DNA from: Proteromonas lacertae
Taxonomy: Eukaryota; Sar; Bigyra; Opalinata; Proteromonadidae
Length of the DNA: 64,000 nucleotides
Direction of reading: 5' to 3'
Assembly (NCBI GenBank): GCA_002245135.1
Contig: NGBS01000322.1
Coordinates: 1 to 64,000 of the forward strand
Shown here: in pieces, positions 1-11,804 of the stretch
How the letters are laid out: the number at the start of each line of letters is the position of its first letter
Position numbering within the stretch: position 1 is the first letter of the stretch
Notes under the pieces: generated by a model
Database searches by the model: none
What the model was told of the DNA's origin: nothing
What the model saw: only the letters and a program-made list of their open reading frames with translations
Position numbers and translations under genes: made by a program

Positions 1-67
1 CCAGTCGATTTAACTACTGAAACAATGAACCTTTGTATAAATACACATTCAATTTAATTTTCAATAG

Positions 68-286
68 CGCATTTCATCATCGATTTAACGAATGACGATG
101 ATGAAGTGCCAAAGAAGAGAAGTTACGCTGTCATGACTACCAACGGTCGCACAAAACGTTACAAAACAAGAACGGTTACAAAAATGCGAACAATTGATGA
201 ACAAGATTTACCTGAAGAAGAAAGACCCGTCAGTAGATTATTAATTCAACTCATTAATTGTTTTATGATTGAATTATGACTCTAAA
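68..286 (+). pseudogene. 3' end of an unrecognised open frame
   Basis: An open frame runs from the left part of the window to a TGA near 285 and encodes a charged tail (DLTNDDDEVPKKRSYAVM, then Lys/Arg-rich, then Glu-rich). No start is visible, so this is either the last exon of a gene lying mostly outside the window or a fragment. It is not recognisable as a family. Its base composition is less AT-rich than the DNA that follows. Confidence 0.3.
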
Positions 287-459
287 TGCTTTTTTTGATA
301 CTTTAAAAAAAAAAAAAAAACATAAAAAAACTGTGCATGAGCACAGGCCCGTACTCGCCATACTTCAAATTTTAAAAAAGCTTGATTCACAAACTGCCAG
401 TTTAAAAAATTCAAAAATTCAAATTTTTAAAAATTCAAAAAATGAAACGGCTATTTTTA

Positions 460-540
460 TTTTAGCCTCGGGTCCAGCGTCAAGCCTCGTGGTCTAGCGT
501 CAAGCCATTTTGGGTCTGTAACCTTAATATATATTATTAT
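460..540. repeat. GC-rich direct repeat, copy 1
   Basis: This segment contains TTTAGCCTCGGGTCCAGCGT, then CAAGCC, an internal 20-base near-duplication, then ATTTTGGGTCTGTA, and ends in an AT run. The same sequence without the internal duplication recurs in the same orientation at about 20773-20834. It stands out by base composition from the AT-rich flanks. It may be the terminus or footprint of a mobile element, but I see no open frame in it. Confidence 0.6.
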
Positions 541-546
541 TTACTT

Positions 547-683
547 TAACACCTGAAAATAGTAGAATAAATTCTAGAAATGTTAGTGATAATGAAGATG
601 AAGAACCATTAGAAACAGAAATAGAAATTATTCCTATTAATAAACCTGAGATTGAAATTCAAAAACCATTCATAAATATTTAA
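547..683 (+). pseudogene. Fragment of an acidic open frame
   Basis: A short frame without its own start ends in TAA at 681-683 and encodes an acidic tail (NEDEEPLETEIEIIPINKPE). It directly follows the GC-rich repeat. It resembles the charged C-terminal tails of accessory genes in the neighbouring AT-rich Polinton pieces. It is probably a gene remnant. Function is unknown. The following 180 bases to 863 are AT-rich and appear empty. Confidence 0.25.
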
Positions 684-863
684 TTTTATATATAGTCTTT
701 TTTCGTATTTGATTTTTGAAAGTTATTTTTGTACCCCTTAAAAAATTACATAAAGAAAAACCGTTTTTTTTCATTCACACTTTTCTTACTCATTTTCAGT
801 ATTTTATTTTTTTCATTTTTTTTACTTTAATAGAAAATTAATTATTCAATCATTCAATCAAAA

Positions 864-2067
864 ATGCCAGCAGACAGAGTCAAACAACCAACCAATTCAG
901 AATTGTGCTCCCAGCTTCCATTAAAGGGACAGGCTTATGAGTTCTATCAGAAAGTAAGTCGTAACATCCAGCATTTAAAGACATTTTGCGACGAAATGTA
1001 TATTCAAAGTTTGGCTTATGATGACAGCAAAAAATCAAAGAAGAAGCAAAGTCCACCCACAATTCAACTATATCGAATTAGAGAAGTCAGCTACAGCAGT
1101 TTATTATTGCTTTTCCATGTAAGTTTGATAATCAGAAGTTAAATTCCCATCAAACATCTAGAGACATTAGATCAAAATGAGTATATGAAATTTATACTTT
1201 ATGACGATGAGATGAAGAGTATAGTAAAACCAAATGTAAAACAGATTAAACCTTTTATTCAACCTCAGTTAAAACAACAACAACCACAACAAGAACCACC
1301 ACCACCAACTGTACCTCAAAAACCTAAAAGAGTTTATAAAAGAAGAACTGATACTGTAAAGTAACCTAAAACAAAAGCAGTTATTGATAGTGATGATGAA
1401 TTAATTCATTTAAAGAAAAGAAAGATTGTTAAGGATTCTGATTTTGTTGATGAACCAATGGGTATAATTGTGAAAGATACTGAATCAAGAACATCTGCTG
1501 ATGATTTATTAAGTAGCCAAAGTCCTACCTTTACACCTCCAATGTCACCAAGGTCTGATACTACACTTCTTGATGTTACTGATATTGATACACTGGATGC
1601 TGAATTGAAGTATTTTAATGCTGAATTAGCTAAAAAAGATGAAAAAAAACAAAAAGAGATAGAAGAGAAAATTAAACATCAAGATGCAGAGAGAAAGAAA
1701 CAAGAAGATGAAGAAAAAAAGAAAAAACAAGAAGAAGAAGAAAGAGTTAGAAAAGTATAAGAAGAAGCAGAGAGAAAAAGAAAACCAAGAAGAAGCAGAA
1801 AAGAAAAGAAAACAAGAAGAAGCAGAAAAGAAAAGAAAACAAGAATTAGTTGTTATTAGAATGCTTCAAGAAGAAGAGAATATGAGACAACAAGAAGAGT
1901 TAAGAAAGAAATGGGTATTAGAACAAAAGAGACAAATGGAAGAAAAGATGAAAAAAGAAAACGATGAATTAGAAAAGAAAATGGAAGAAGAGTTTAATAA
2001 GAGAATTGAAGAAGAGAAAAGAAAGAAAGCTGAAGAGTTTGAGAAGATGATGAAGAACTATAAGTAA
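864..2067 (+). pseudogene. Charged coiled-coil gene, decayed (probably Polinton accessory)
   Basis: The first ~90 codons encode a compact domain starting MPADRVKQPTNSELC. A proline/glutamine-rich linker and a basic stretch (KRVYKRR) follow, then a long Glu/Lys/Gln-rich region typical of a single charged alpha helix or coiled coil. The reading frame is broken in a few places, so it is a fossil gene. It lies next to, and points toward, the integrase gene of the AT-rich Polinton lineage, and I infer it belongs to that element. The helix has too little sequence complexity to assign a family. Confidence 0.45.
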
Positions 2068-2186
2068 TATATACTTTAAAATTGTCTGGTTTATATACTT
2101 GAAAAAGCACTTTGAATTCATTACTTTGATAAAAATTGGTGTTTGTTTAATATGTAAAAAAATAACATAAATAAAAAACATAAAAA

Positions 2187-3346
2187 TTATACGAAATCAT
2201 TAAATAGCGAATTTTTCTTATATACTCTACCATATTTACTTTTTCTGCCTTCTGGTACTGGTTGAATATCTGGTTCTATAGGTTGTGCTTCATTATTTAT
2301 ACTATGAATTTGTCTTAATCTAAACTTACCATTTGTTGTAATACTATTAACTGGTACTCTTTTAATTTCATGTGATTTGAATCTATATGAACCTATATCT
2401 CTAGGATTGAATTCTTTAGGTATTGTTCCATCCAAGTTCTTAACAGAATATGAAAACGGTCCAACTTTGTGTATTTGGTATACTTTATCAGTATAATAAG
2501 TATTTTTTGAAGTTTGTTATCTCTACGTTCCTTTATTCTTACAAAATCATCAGCTTTAAAATGAGTATCACTTTTACGCTTCTTTAAGTTTCTAGCATGG
2601 GATTCTTTATACAATCTATCTTGGACTTCAAAATCATTGAATACTTCATTTGGAGTTAGATTATTCAGCGCAGAATGTGGTTTTGCATTGTAATCATCTA
2701 CAACAGTATATACTATATTACATAATGATTCAATATTGCTAATTTTATCAAATTCTTCATCAGAAAATGTATTAATTTTTCTATAAAACATATCTTTAAT
2801 AGTTCTCACACATCGATCCAATATTTTCATTATATTATGTTCATTACGTCCTTTAAGTATAAATCGTATATGATTTTTATTAAACAAATCTAAAAATTTC
2901 TTACCATAGCTAATACCAGACTCTTCATCTGATAAAATACTTCCTACAAAACGAGCGTTTTCATCCTTAGGTTGCATACCCTGATAAAACCATTTTTCAA
3001 ACACTGGATACACATCATTTTCTGATTTAGATTTAACATAATATATCCAACACTTACGACTAACAACTTCTATAATTAACAAAAATGGAACTTTTGTATT
3101 GTTGAAAAACACCAAATCTATTTGATATGACCCAGGTAACTTTTCAATTTCATATTTAATTCTATTCCTTTTAGTTGCAGTGATTTGATAATCTGGTTTA
3201 GACTCTACAAGTTCACTACTAGCTTTTTTAATGTCAGATTTTTTAAAGTTATTCTCAAGTTTATTTACAGAGAAATTAATAAAGTCTTGTTTGTTTAAAT
3301 AACCATATGTTTTGTATAACTCATTTATTTTATCTTGTAGTGACAT
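2187..3346 (-). pseudogene. Polinton integrase (retroviral-type RVE), AT-rich lineage
   Basis: This is the integrase of a Polinton/Maverick element, the enzyme that inserts the linear element into the host chromosome. The catalytic core is visible: a strand ending YQIDLVFF supplies the first Asp, SDEESG lies near the second acidic site, and a helix with NEHNIMKILDRCVRTIK lies near the catalytic Glu. A conserved VVDDYNAKPHSALNNLTPNE segment follows. The last part (FVRIKERR) resembles the SH3-like C-terminal domain, with a further basic tail read toward 2187. The gene is broken about once near its C-terminal end. The same NAKP/NEVF motif recurs in the integrase remnant of element A (33282-33812). 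Confidence 0.8.
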
Positions 3347-3376
3347 TCAAACAATATATATAAAAATATGAATGAT

Positions 3377-4478
3377 ATATATTTCAGGGTTGTATTTATC
3401 GGTTACCGACGGAGATAGGTCAAAACCTATAGGTTTTGCCTTGACAGTCGGTCGGTCAAGCCTTACAAGCCGTATATTATAAAATCTATTTTAATTCATT
3501 ATATACTAATTTTCCTTTCATAAAAACTATCTTATAATATATTTTAATACTTGATTCATATATTTTCAATTCAATTAAATAAATTCTAACTTTTTATAAA
3601 GAATTACAATTTAATACTCAACAATAATTAGGTATTTTATATAATTATGTTCTTATTTATTTCTACTAATCATCAGTTTCATTTGTAATCTATCACATGA
3701 TAAATTTGATTTGGATAAGTTACTTATTTGTCCAGCCTCGGAAAATATTCTTTTTGGCTCTGAAGATATTGCTAGACTGTTTAAACTGTTCTTGGCAAGT
3801 ATGTATACCCTAGGAAAATTGGACTTTAATGATAGCCAGATATTTCCAATGGTTTCAGAGGTGCTGTAATGAATATCATATTGCAAATATTCTTGTACTT
3901 CATTTGGCATAATTAATCTCTTTCTTTTTACTGCAAATGCATTCATCAAGGCTTTTTATCTTTAACATATTATACCAAAAGGTTTTGTAAAAGTTAAAAT
4001 TAAGATGTTTAAGCATATTTGCCTCTTTTAAGGCAATAACTTCACGAGCCGCTCCAATTGGTAAAACTATACTCCTAGAATATATAATGATAGATTATAT
4101 TAGATACATTTATGATAATTTTAAGAAATGATTAATGTCAAGCTAAAAGTTTGCCATTTTTTCTTTCAAATTTTTATAATCATTCTATACTTTATATTAC
4201 ATATATAACACAATAGAATAACTCATTGGTAAGGTTAGATTCAATTATGAAGAAAGAAAAAAGCGCATCGACCGACGGTTAATTCGGTATTTTATAGAAT
4301 GATGTATAGAGCTTGAATTCAATATGTACAGTTAGATAATATTATTAATATTACATGTTTAGGAGGAGGTCAGCTAATAGTTACTACAGCCTGGTGTCGG
4401 TCAGCATTTGTTTATTGACCTACGACCGATCGGTTTTCTCCGTCGGTCATGACCGATTTATACAACCCTGATATATTT
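3377..4478 (-). mobile_element. hAT DNA transposon, non-autonomous, copy 1 with 8-bp TSD
   Basis: The element proper is 3385-4470. It begins CAGGGTTGTATTTATCGGT and ends, in inverse, with CAGGGTTGTATAAATCGGT. The left end continues TACCGACGGAG and the right TCATGACCGACGGAG, so the terminal inverted repeats are about 30 bp and imperfect. It is flanked by a perfect 8-bp direct repeat ATATATTT (3377-3384 and 4471-4478), the size hAT transposases make. GGTCG/CGACC subterminal motifs occur at both ends. At 1.09 kb and with only a C-terminal piece of transposase, it is an internally deleted derivative. It sits between the integrase and OB-like genes of an AT-rich Polinton piece. Confidence 0.92.
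3653..3949 (-). pseudogene. hAT transposase, C-terminal dimerisation fragment
   Basis: This open frame of 98 codons lies inside hAT copy 1. It matches the hAT C-terminal dimerisation region: FPRVYILAKNSLNSLAISSE followed by PKRIFSEAGQISNL, corresponding to the family pattern of a Tyr/Phe-Pro start, a long helix and SxxxF(S)xAG. The zinc finger, the RNase-H-like catalytic core and its DDE residues are all absent, so it cannot encode a working transposase alone. The copy at 38807-39103 differs by one visible residue (Phe for Ser after ISNL). The start methionine may simply be the first one left after the internal deletion. Confidence 0.85.
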
Positions 4479-4508
4479 AAAGAATTAATGAAATAAAATA
4501 TAATTAAA

Positions 4509-5128
4509 TCATTCTTCTACCTCTCCCAAATCCTTATCACTTAAAGTGTTACCACCATTACCAAAGTTAATAGACTTAGCAGCACTAATAAAACCATTAC
4601 TAATTACTTTCTTAGCAGGGAATGGTCTACGAGTACTAATTAAATCACTATCTTCTATCTTAGTTCTCTTAATTCTGGGAGGTGAAACAAATTTGTTTTG
4701 ATTAGCTTGTTCTTTCTTAATTTTCTTCTCATTACTTCTTCTAATAGTTGTAGCTAAATCAGGATTTTCATCATAACCAACAATATCACTACAAACTCTA
4801 TGATTAACAAAATTTGATTATCTACACTAATCAAATATCCACGAATGATTTTTTCTATAATGTCATTCTCGTTTCTATCATAAATTTGTTTTAATACATA
4901 TTTCACTTCATCAGCTGAATATGTTTCAAAATCTCTTCCATTATTAATTACAACTTTATGATCCAAATCATGAACAAAAGTAATCAATACATATTGACTA
5001 GTTTTAGTAGGCTTAACTGTAATACTCTCAACAGTTCCTTTAATAATCCACTTGTTACATAACTTTGGATTCTTGTAGTAATCACTGAATTCTACATCTG
5101 TAGCTTCATAGGGTGTTTCGTTACTCAT
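4509..5128 (-). pseudogene. Polinton accessory gene, OB-fold-like, decayed
   Basis: The gene starts MSNETPYEATDVEFSDYY and contains an alternating beta-rich stretch (WIIKGTVESITVKPTKTSQY, then VLITFVHDLDHKVVINNG). This pattern fits a small OB-fold, single-stranded-DNA-binding-like domain. A basic tail with RRSNEKKIKKEQ follows, and the frame ends in an acidic EVEE. It is broken about once. It diverges from the polymerase gene that begins a few hundred bases to the right. A structurally similar minus-strand gene near the end of element B (45291-45986) could be its counterpart. The DNA-binding role is inference from the strand pattern. Confidence 0.4.
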
Positions 5129-7495
5129 TTTTATATAAGGGAGAGATGAAAATAAAAAATGATTTAAAAATGTCAAGAAAAATGAAAATGAAAATTTCTT
5201 TTTATTTTTAAAGTTGACCAATCAAAGCATCCGACCAATCAAATTTCATATTTCCATTTTTGATTTATTTCACAAGATGAACCACCACCTCCACCTCCAC
5301 CACCAGAAGAAGCTCCAAAACGAAGATTAGCGCCATTATTTAGTACAGATGCTATTCAAAATAAAAAAAGATACAATAATGATATACCAATAATCAGTGA
5401 TACATTCTTTGGTGGATTAATGCCTTCTTCCTTACCAAAACCTAACCAAAATCAAAGATTTAATGATAGAATACGTGATGCTAGAGAAGTTGATAAATCA
5501 TCTCAAGGTGTTACCAGGAAATGGGTTTTCAATTATAACAATAGAAATTACAGTACACCACAACAATGTTATCATGATTTTGTTAATAATAGTGATATCA
5601 AAGATATATTACATGAACTAGCTGATACTATGAATATGATTAAATTCTTCTTTATTGTGCGTTCAATTTATATACCTGATGAGTCTACTGACAGTGATGA
5701 TGAAGTTTCTATATTTAGTCGTAGTAGACTATGTGAAATTACAAAAATGTCTACTGTAGGTGAAATACAAACTATACTGGAGAATATATTTACGCAAATA
5801 TCAGAAGATGATTCAAATCATCCTCAAAGTGGTCTTACTTTTGCTAGAGTAAATACTATAGAATTATATGTAACAAAATTTAAAGTGATACGTGGAAGTA
5901 GTTTTATTGCTTTACCTGCTAAACTTCAAGGTCTTAGATGTTTGACAAATGTAATAAATGAAGATAATGAATGCTTTAAGTGGAGTGTACTATGTTCATT
6001 ATATTCTAATAATCTACAATGTAATAAAGATAAACCTGAAAAATACAAAATGTATGAAAAGAAATATGATTGGAGTATGTTAACATTCCCTGTTGATGCT
6101 ACAGACAATGAATCTATTGATAAATTTGAAACAAAGAATCGACTAAATGTGAATATATTTTATATTGATATTGCTAAAGATAAAGAAGAAATATTCTTAC
6201 CCATTCATTTATCTAAACAAAAGAAATCTAAAAAATACAGTGTTGTAAATCTATTGCTAATAAAAAATGAAGATGGAAATTCACATTATGTAACAATAAA
6301 TACCTTACCTGCTCTATTTAGAAAAATGATAGATAAAAAGAATAATACTAATAATATATTTGTGTGTCCATATTGTCTCTTCTATACTTACGATGATGGA
6401 TCCTTTAATAGTCACCAAATATATGACTGTCAAGATAAAGAGAATGTATTAAGATTATTCCCTGATAAAGATGATAAAGAAAAATCATACTTAAAATTTA
6501 GATATTGGACTCACCTCCAAACATTCCAGTTGTTATGTATTATGATACTGAAACTTATTTTGTACCTTATGATAATGAATTGAATTTAAGTAGATATAAA
6601 TCTATGGAAGAAATAGATAATAATGATACTAGAATAGAATTATCAAAAACTGAGCAATCTATTATGGCTAGGCATAAGCTTTATTCCTACTGTATCTATG
6701 TAGATAGTAAAATACCAGATATAAATAGTTTTACTGTGATTAAATATAAACAAAATGAGGATCATAATATTGAAAATGATTTTGTATTGGATATATTAAA
6801 TATATACGATCAAATATGTACAGTTTACAATTATAGACTAGCTAATCCTAAACCTTTTGATGGAGATGAAATAGCTAAGGATATACATAATAAAAAGAAA
6901 AAATGTGACTTTTGTGGTAAACCATTTAATTCTATTGATCATGTAAAGGTACTTCACCATGATCATTTCACAGGTCATTATATTGCTTCAATTGGTAGTA
7001 ATGAGAATCTAAATATTGATATAAATAAATTAAAAGTACCAATAATAGGTCATAATGCTATGAAATATGACCAGCATTTCATAGTAAAGGAATTAGCCAA
7101 ATTTGCTGCAATAACTAATAGTCCACTCAATATTATACCTAATACAGATGAAAACTATAAGTGTATACAATACAAAAATTTGGTGTTTATTGATAGTTAT
7201 TTATTCTTAGCAGGTTCTTTAGCAAATTTAACTAATGATCTAAAAATTACAGCAGAATTAAATAATACTAAGAAAGAAAAATTCAAAACAATTTATGAGA
7301 ATTTTAAAGAATATAATGGACATTACCTAGATGATGAAATTATTGAAAAATACTTACTTCAAAAGAATTATTTTCCATATGAGCATATGACATCTATTGA
7401 AGCTTTTGAAGAAAATTTCAAAGAACTTACTATAGATGATTTTAAGTCTAAATTGAATGATAATGAAACTATTAAACCTGAAGAATTTGATTTTG

Positions 7496-8128
7496 CTATG
7501 GAAGTAAATCAAATATTTGGATTTGATAATATACGTGAATAGTAACTCCCTTTCTTATTTGTATATACTTTTTCAATTTATTGAATATTATTGTTCTAAT
7601 CGTAACTGACGTATTTAGCTTATGAGCTATTGTATTACATTTATCTAAAATAGGTTTATATTTATTAAGCTCCAAAACTTTCTTGCAAACTAAATTAAGT
7701 GTGTGACTAATACAGCCACAAATAATCACAGGAGCATTGTTTATACTCTGGATTATCTTGCCTACACGCTTCATGGTGTAGTTGTTGTCGCTGCTAACTG
7801 CCACAATTTTATCAAAAGTAATACCATATTTTAATAACGTAGTCTCTATTAGTTTGACTATATTTTTGGCTGTTTCATTCTCATCAATAAATACTGATTC
7901 GAGAAAGTAAATATTAATTTGTTTCACAGCAATATTTATGATGGATCTATTATTTGTATTAGTCCATCCATCTATTATAATACACATTTTTTCATTGGGT
8001 TTAATGCATTCTTTTACTATCTTCTCACCTTCTTCTTTAATTATATCTTTAACAGACTTGATTGAACCAAGTTTAATGGAAGGGTTGATAGATTTGATTA
8101 AGTTTTTAAATGTTTTTGATTCAATCAA
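7496..8128 (-). pseudogene. hAT-family transposase core fragment
   Basis: An open frame of 210 codons begins MIESKTFKNLIKSINPS. It carries the first catalytic Asp region (IIIDGWTN), a second region (IVAVSSDNNYTMKRV) and the HTLNLVCKKVLE helix that precedes the insertion domain in hAT enzymes. It then runs out of homology near the border with the polymerase gene. The last codons at 7496-7541 are polymerase DNA read backwards, so the true transposase remnant ends near 7542. The N-terminal BED finger is in a separate upstream segment near 8280-8360, so the gene is broken as well as 3'-truncated. Confidence 0.72.
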
Positions 8129-8958
8129 CTTAAAACTACATGAATTCTCTATAATAAAATCAGCTAAATAACCGTTAATCTTTCTCTGATTGTATTTTGT
8201 TAGATCCAGTTTTTCTTGAACAATTTTACTTTTTTTGCAGCTAATAAATTATAATCTATATATATTATACTTTTTCACATGTCTTTTTAAGCAAGTGGCA
8301 TGACATACAACCATTTCTTTACATGTTTTACATTCAATTCTTTTCGACTTTTCAGTAGGTTTGGTTATGCTTACGTTTGTATTGAAGTAGTTATATACTT
8401 GATCATAAGGTCTTTTTACTGCAGACATTATAAAATGCAGCTTGAAAAATTCAAGTTTTTTTATAATTTTATCTTATTCTCTATAAACAGTCAATACGAT
8501 TTGATATTTTATATTAAAATTTATTTTATTAACATAACCCATGCAAATTAAAAAATATTTAAAAAATAGATAATTTATAATTAGCTATAATTAATGTATG
8601 TTATATTTGATGTATAATTATATATAATAACTAATTACTATTAATTGATGCATTTAAATCATATTCAGAGGTTATTCAGACCATATTATTTTGATCATTA
8701 GAAAACATATGATTATTGCATCATATAATTATATATATGTCCTTATTAACTATATTTCAGACTATTTATGCCATAATTATGAAAAATGAAACCAAAAAAT
8801 ATCGGGACAGAGAAAATATGCTCTACCGCTTACTCCTTACGGATTATACTGTCCTTGGACAAAATGGACAGGTTCGATTTCCGTACAGAGGAAGCGAGAG
8901 TGGAACGGGACAGGGGACGGGACAAAAGCAAAAAGGACGTCCCTCTGCCGACCCCAGA
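7542..8958 (-). mobile_element. hAT-like transposon remnant inside the polymerase gene
   Basis: This block interrupts the polymerase frame. On the minus strand it encodes a BED-type zinc finger near 8280-8360 (CKTCKEM then ATCLKRHV). Farther along is a transposase body with CIIIDGWTNTNNRS and AVSSDNNYTMKRVGKIIQ, the hAT RNase-H-like core, and ICGCISHTLNLVCKKV, the conserved C-x-x-H-xLNL region. The protein stops soon after that region and the dimerisation domain is absent. I see no matching inverted ends or target-site duplication, so at least one end is lost. A GC-rich patch at 8800-8958 with several GGGACAG motifs lies at its right edge. It is a different family from the hAT at 3385. Confidence 0.75.
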
Positions 8959-10917
8959 ATAATACTAAGAAAGTAAAATTCAAAACAATTTATGAGAATT
9001 TTAGTGATTTAGATGACATTATTATCGAAAAATACTTACTTCAAAAGAATTATTTTCCATATGAACATATGACATCTCTTGAAGCTTTTGAAGAAAATTT
9101 CAAAGATCTTACTATGGATGATTTTAAGTCTAAATTGAATGATAATGAAACTATTAAACCTGAAGAATTTGATTTTGCTATGGAAGTAAATCAAATATTT
9201 GGATTTGATAATATACGTGAATACAATTTATTTTACTTGAAAATTGATGTTTATATTCTTCAGTCTATATTTAATGATTTTAGAGATAATATATTTGATA
9301 CTTTTCACATAGATCCTTGTTGGTATATTTCATTACCAAGCTTATCACTTGATTTATTCTTACATGTATCTGATGTGGAACTTAAATTATTTTGTGAACC
9401 TGAATACTATGATTTTATATTGAATGGTTTATACGGAGGATTATCATATATTGGTAAGCGTAAGGAAGATGCAAATAACAAATTTATGAAAAATTATGAT
9501 GAAACTTTACCTAGTAAATTCTTATTATATCAAGACTACAATTCTTTATACCCTTCAGTTATGGCTTCTTGTAAAATGCCTTTAGATGACTTTGAATTTA
9601 TTGATCCAAATTCTATTACATTAGAAAGTATACTTGATTTGCCATATTATGAAGAAATGGATCAAGATAGATTGGAGAATAATGATTTTGGTTATATATT
9701 GGAAGTTGATATCGAATTACCTATAGAACTACAAGACAAGTTTAAAGAATACCCATTACTACCTGAAAGGAAGAAAATACCTAAAGAATGGTTATCTGAT
9801 ATACAAACTGAAAGAGCTGAAAATCTTGGTATTATACATAAAGAAAGAGGTACTTACCATGCTACTGAGAAATTAATAACTGATTTGCATCCTAAAGAAA
9901 AATATATAATACACTACCAAAATTTGAAGTTTGCAGTTGAACATGGCTATAAAGTGGGTAAAGTGTACAGAATAATGAGATTTACTGAAGGTCTATATAT
10001 GGGTAAATATATTAATACTATGGTACAAAAAAGAGTCCAAGCTAAAGAAAACAATCAAAATACTACTGCAGACTATATAAAGAAATTAATGAATAGTTTA
10101 TACGGTAAATTTATGAAACGTGTTGAAAAGAGAAGTAACATATCTTTAATTACTAATGAAGACCAAATGATTAATGCTGCAAGTGATCCATGGTTTAAAG
10201 ACTTTATCATTATTGAAGGTGATTTAAGAATTGCACATTTTCATAAGAAGCTATATGAAATTAATAAACCTATACAAATTGGAATGGTTATCTTAGCATT
10301 ATCTAAACTCAAAATGCAAAAATATTGGTATGATGTATTGGATAAAAAATATGGTTCTGATAAGCTAACACTATGTATGACTGATACTGATAGTTTACTT
10401 TTCTCAGTTGAAACTAATGATATTTTTAAAGACTTAGAGGATCCTATCTTTAATAATTGGATTGATGGAAGTAATTTGAAAAATCCCTATTTAGAAAATT
10501 ATAAGTTGGATATACATAGAGCTGTTCATCCAGGTACACTAAATCGATTAAAATTTGAAGAACAGGATAAGAATAATAAAAACCTATATATTATAACAAA
10601 GTTTATAGGATTAAAATCAAAGTGCTATATATACGAAAAGGAGAAAGTGAATGATGATTCTGATAATAATACTAATACTGACAATCGTTGTAAAGGTATT
10701 AATGTGAAAGTTTCTAGAAAAATAACTTATGATATATACAATGATTTTGTTGAAGGTGCTACAAAAAGTCAAAAATATGAAGTATGTCAAATCAAATCAA
10801 TACATCATAATGTTTATACAACAGTGCAAAACAAAACTGGCTTAACCTATTACCGAAGGAGTCTTCTTAAGGCACATTACTAGAGCAAGATCCATCGATA
10901 AGAACAACTACAATGAG

Positions 10918-11718
10918 ATGGAGCAGGAGTACTTACTTACCCGTCACTATCAACTCAAGATTATCTCCGAGAGAATGGATCTCTTCATTAACAGCACCTG
11001 TAAGCTCCAAGGAAGTGATCTTCTAAGACCAGCCTTAAGAAACATCCAAGAACGCCTTGAAGATATACAACACTTTGTGAAGGACTCCAAGATCAAGGAG
11101 GATAATACCAACTACTTCATCCTCACATCTAAGTTCATCGATAAGGTCATCACTTCCCTAAGACAACTTAGTAAAGCTGCTAATCACCTGGCTGTTGAAC
11201 TAAAGACTTATGAGAAGATGCTTCAACACGATCATCCGATGCTCTTCAATGACAAGACAATCTCCCTGGATGCATACCTTAAGGCAACTAACTACTTGAT
11301 CAACTACACCGATGAAGTTATTCAGATCTTGGATTCGGAGAAGCTGTATCTTCCTAAGAATCAAATGCTGAAGGTGTTTAAGAAGCTCTATCAATCTCAT
11401 GAGCATTACGTTCTTAAGGATTCTGCTTACTTCCTTAAGTGCAAGAGTCAATCCTGGAGCTACGTGAAAGTAGAGAATCGACCTAGTACAAGACCAGACT
11501 CCGAGAAGGTACTTGTCTTTGACGAGGACAACTTACTTCATGCACCCACAGCTGTTACTTACACACAAATGAAGTTAGTCAAGGAGATGATGGATAACGC
11601 ATCCCAACGCTACGTAGACTTCAACAAGGAGATGATCACCTGGTTGAAATATTACGGTATTGACTTCCAGGATCTTCCAGTTACTTCATTGAGTCTCAAC
11701 TTTAAGGATTCCATGTAG
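10918..11718 (+). CDS. Polinton-associated helical protein, unrecognised
   Basis: A 266-codon frame with a clean start (MEQEYLLTRHYQLKII) and a largely alpha-helical composition. Leu, Lys and Glu recur in heptad-like spacing, especially in the first 170 residues. No enzyme motif, membrane segment or signal peptide is visible. It looks intact, although its element is a fragment. It is followed after about 85 bases by another plus-strand gene, suggesting shared transcription. I do not recognise the family. A shorter helical gene in the AT-rich block (19838-20251) has a similar overall character and may hold the same position in its own element. Confidence 0.5.
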   Translation: MEQEYLLTRHYQLKIISERMDLFINSTCKLQGSDLLRPALRNIQERLEDIQHFVKDSKIKEDNTNYFILTSKFIDKVITSLRQLSKAANHLAVELKTYEKMLQHDHPMLFNDKTISLDAYLKATNYLINYTDEVIQILDSEKLYLPKNQMLKVFKKLYQSHEHYVLKDSAYFLKCKSQSWSYVKVENRPSTRPDSEKVLVFDEDNLLHAPTAVTYTQMKLVKEMMDNASQRYVDFNKEMITWLKYYGIDFQDLPVTSLSLNFKDSM

Positions 11719-11804
11719 GAGTAAAAAGGCATCACTGGTAATGAGTCCATGGAGGAGGAGGACAATGATGATGGTAATATCGATGGTAAGCAGGAGGATT
11801 CATC

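Larger units (their letters stand above)
5420..10883 (+). pseudogene. Polinton protein-primed DNA polymerase B (AT-rich lineage 1), interrupted
   Basis: This is the replicative polymerase of a Polinton. A proline-rich leader precedes the first methionine. The N-terminal domain ends in a CPYC...H...C zinc-knuckle-like element. The 3'-5' exonuclease shows YYDTE and HNAMKYDQHF. A CDFCGKPF...HHDHFTGHYI zinc/HNH-like motif lies between these. The palm shows DYNSLYPSVM (motif A), KKLMNSLYGKF (motif B) and MTDTDSLLF (motif C). The gene is split by a roughly 1.4-kb hAT-bearing insertion at about 7542-8958. The polymerase segment left of that insertion (about 7262-7541) occurs again to its right (about 8959-9222). 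The 3' end runs into GC-richer Polinton DNA at about 10850. It is a fossil with a few breaks. Confidence 0.88.

Noticed and set aside
276-497. Frame with long Lys runs
   Set aside because: It is carried by a poly-A run and AT-rich repeats and extends into the GC-rich direct repeat; composition is not coding.
864-2067. Reassignment of TAA/TAG to glutamine as in ciliates
   Set aside because: Conserved host genes (V-ATPase d, RAB28, OST48, eIF1A) all end at TAA or TAG exactly where the family ends, and none needs an internal TAA or TAG outside introns.
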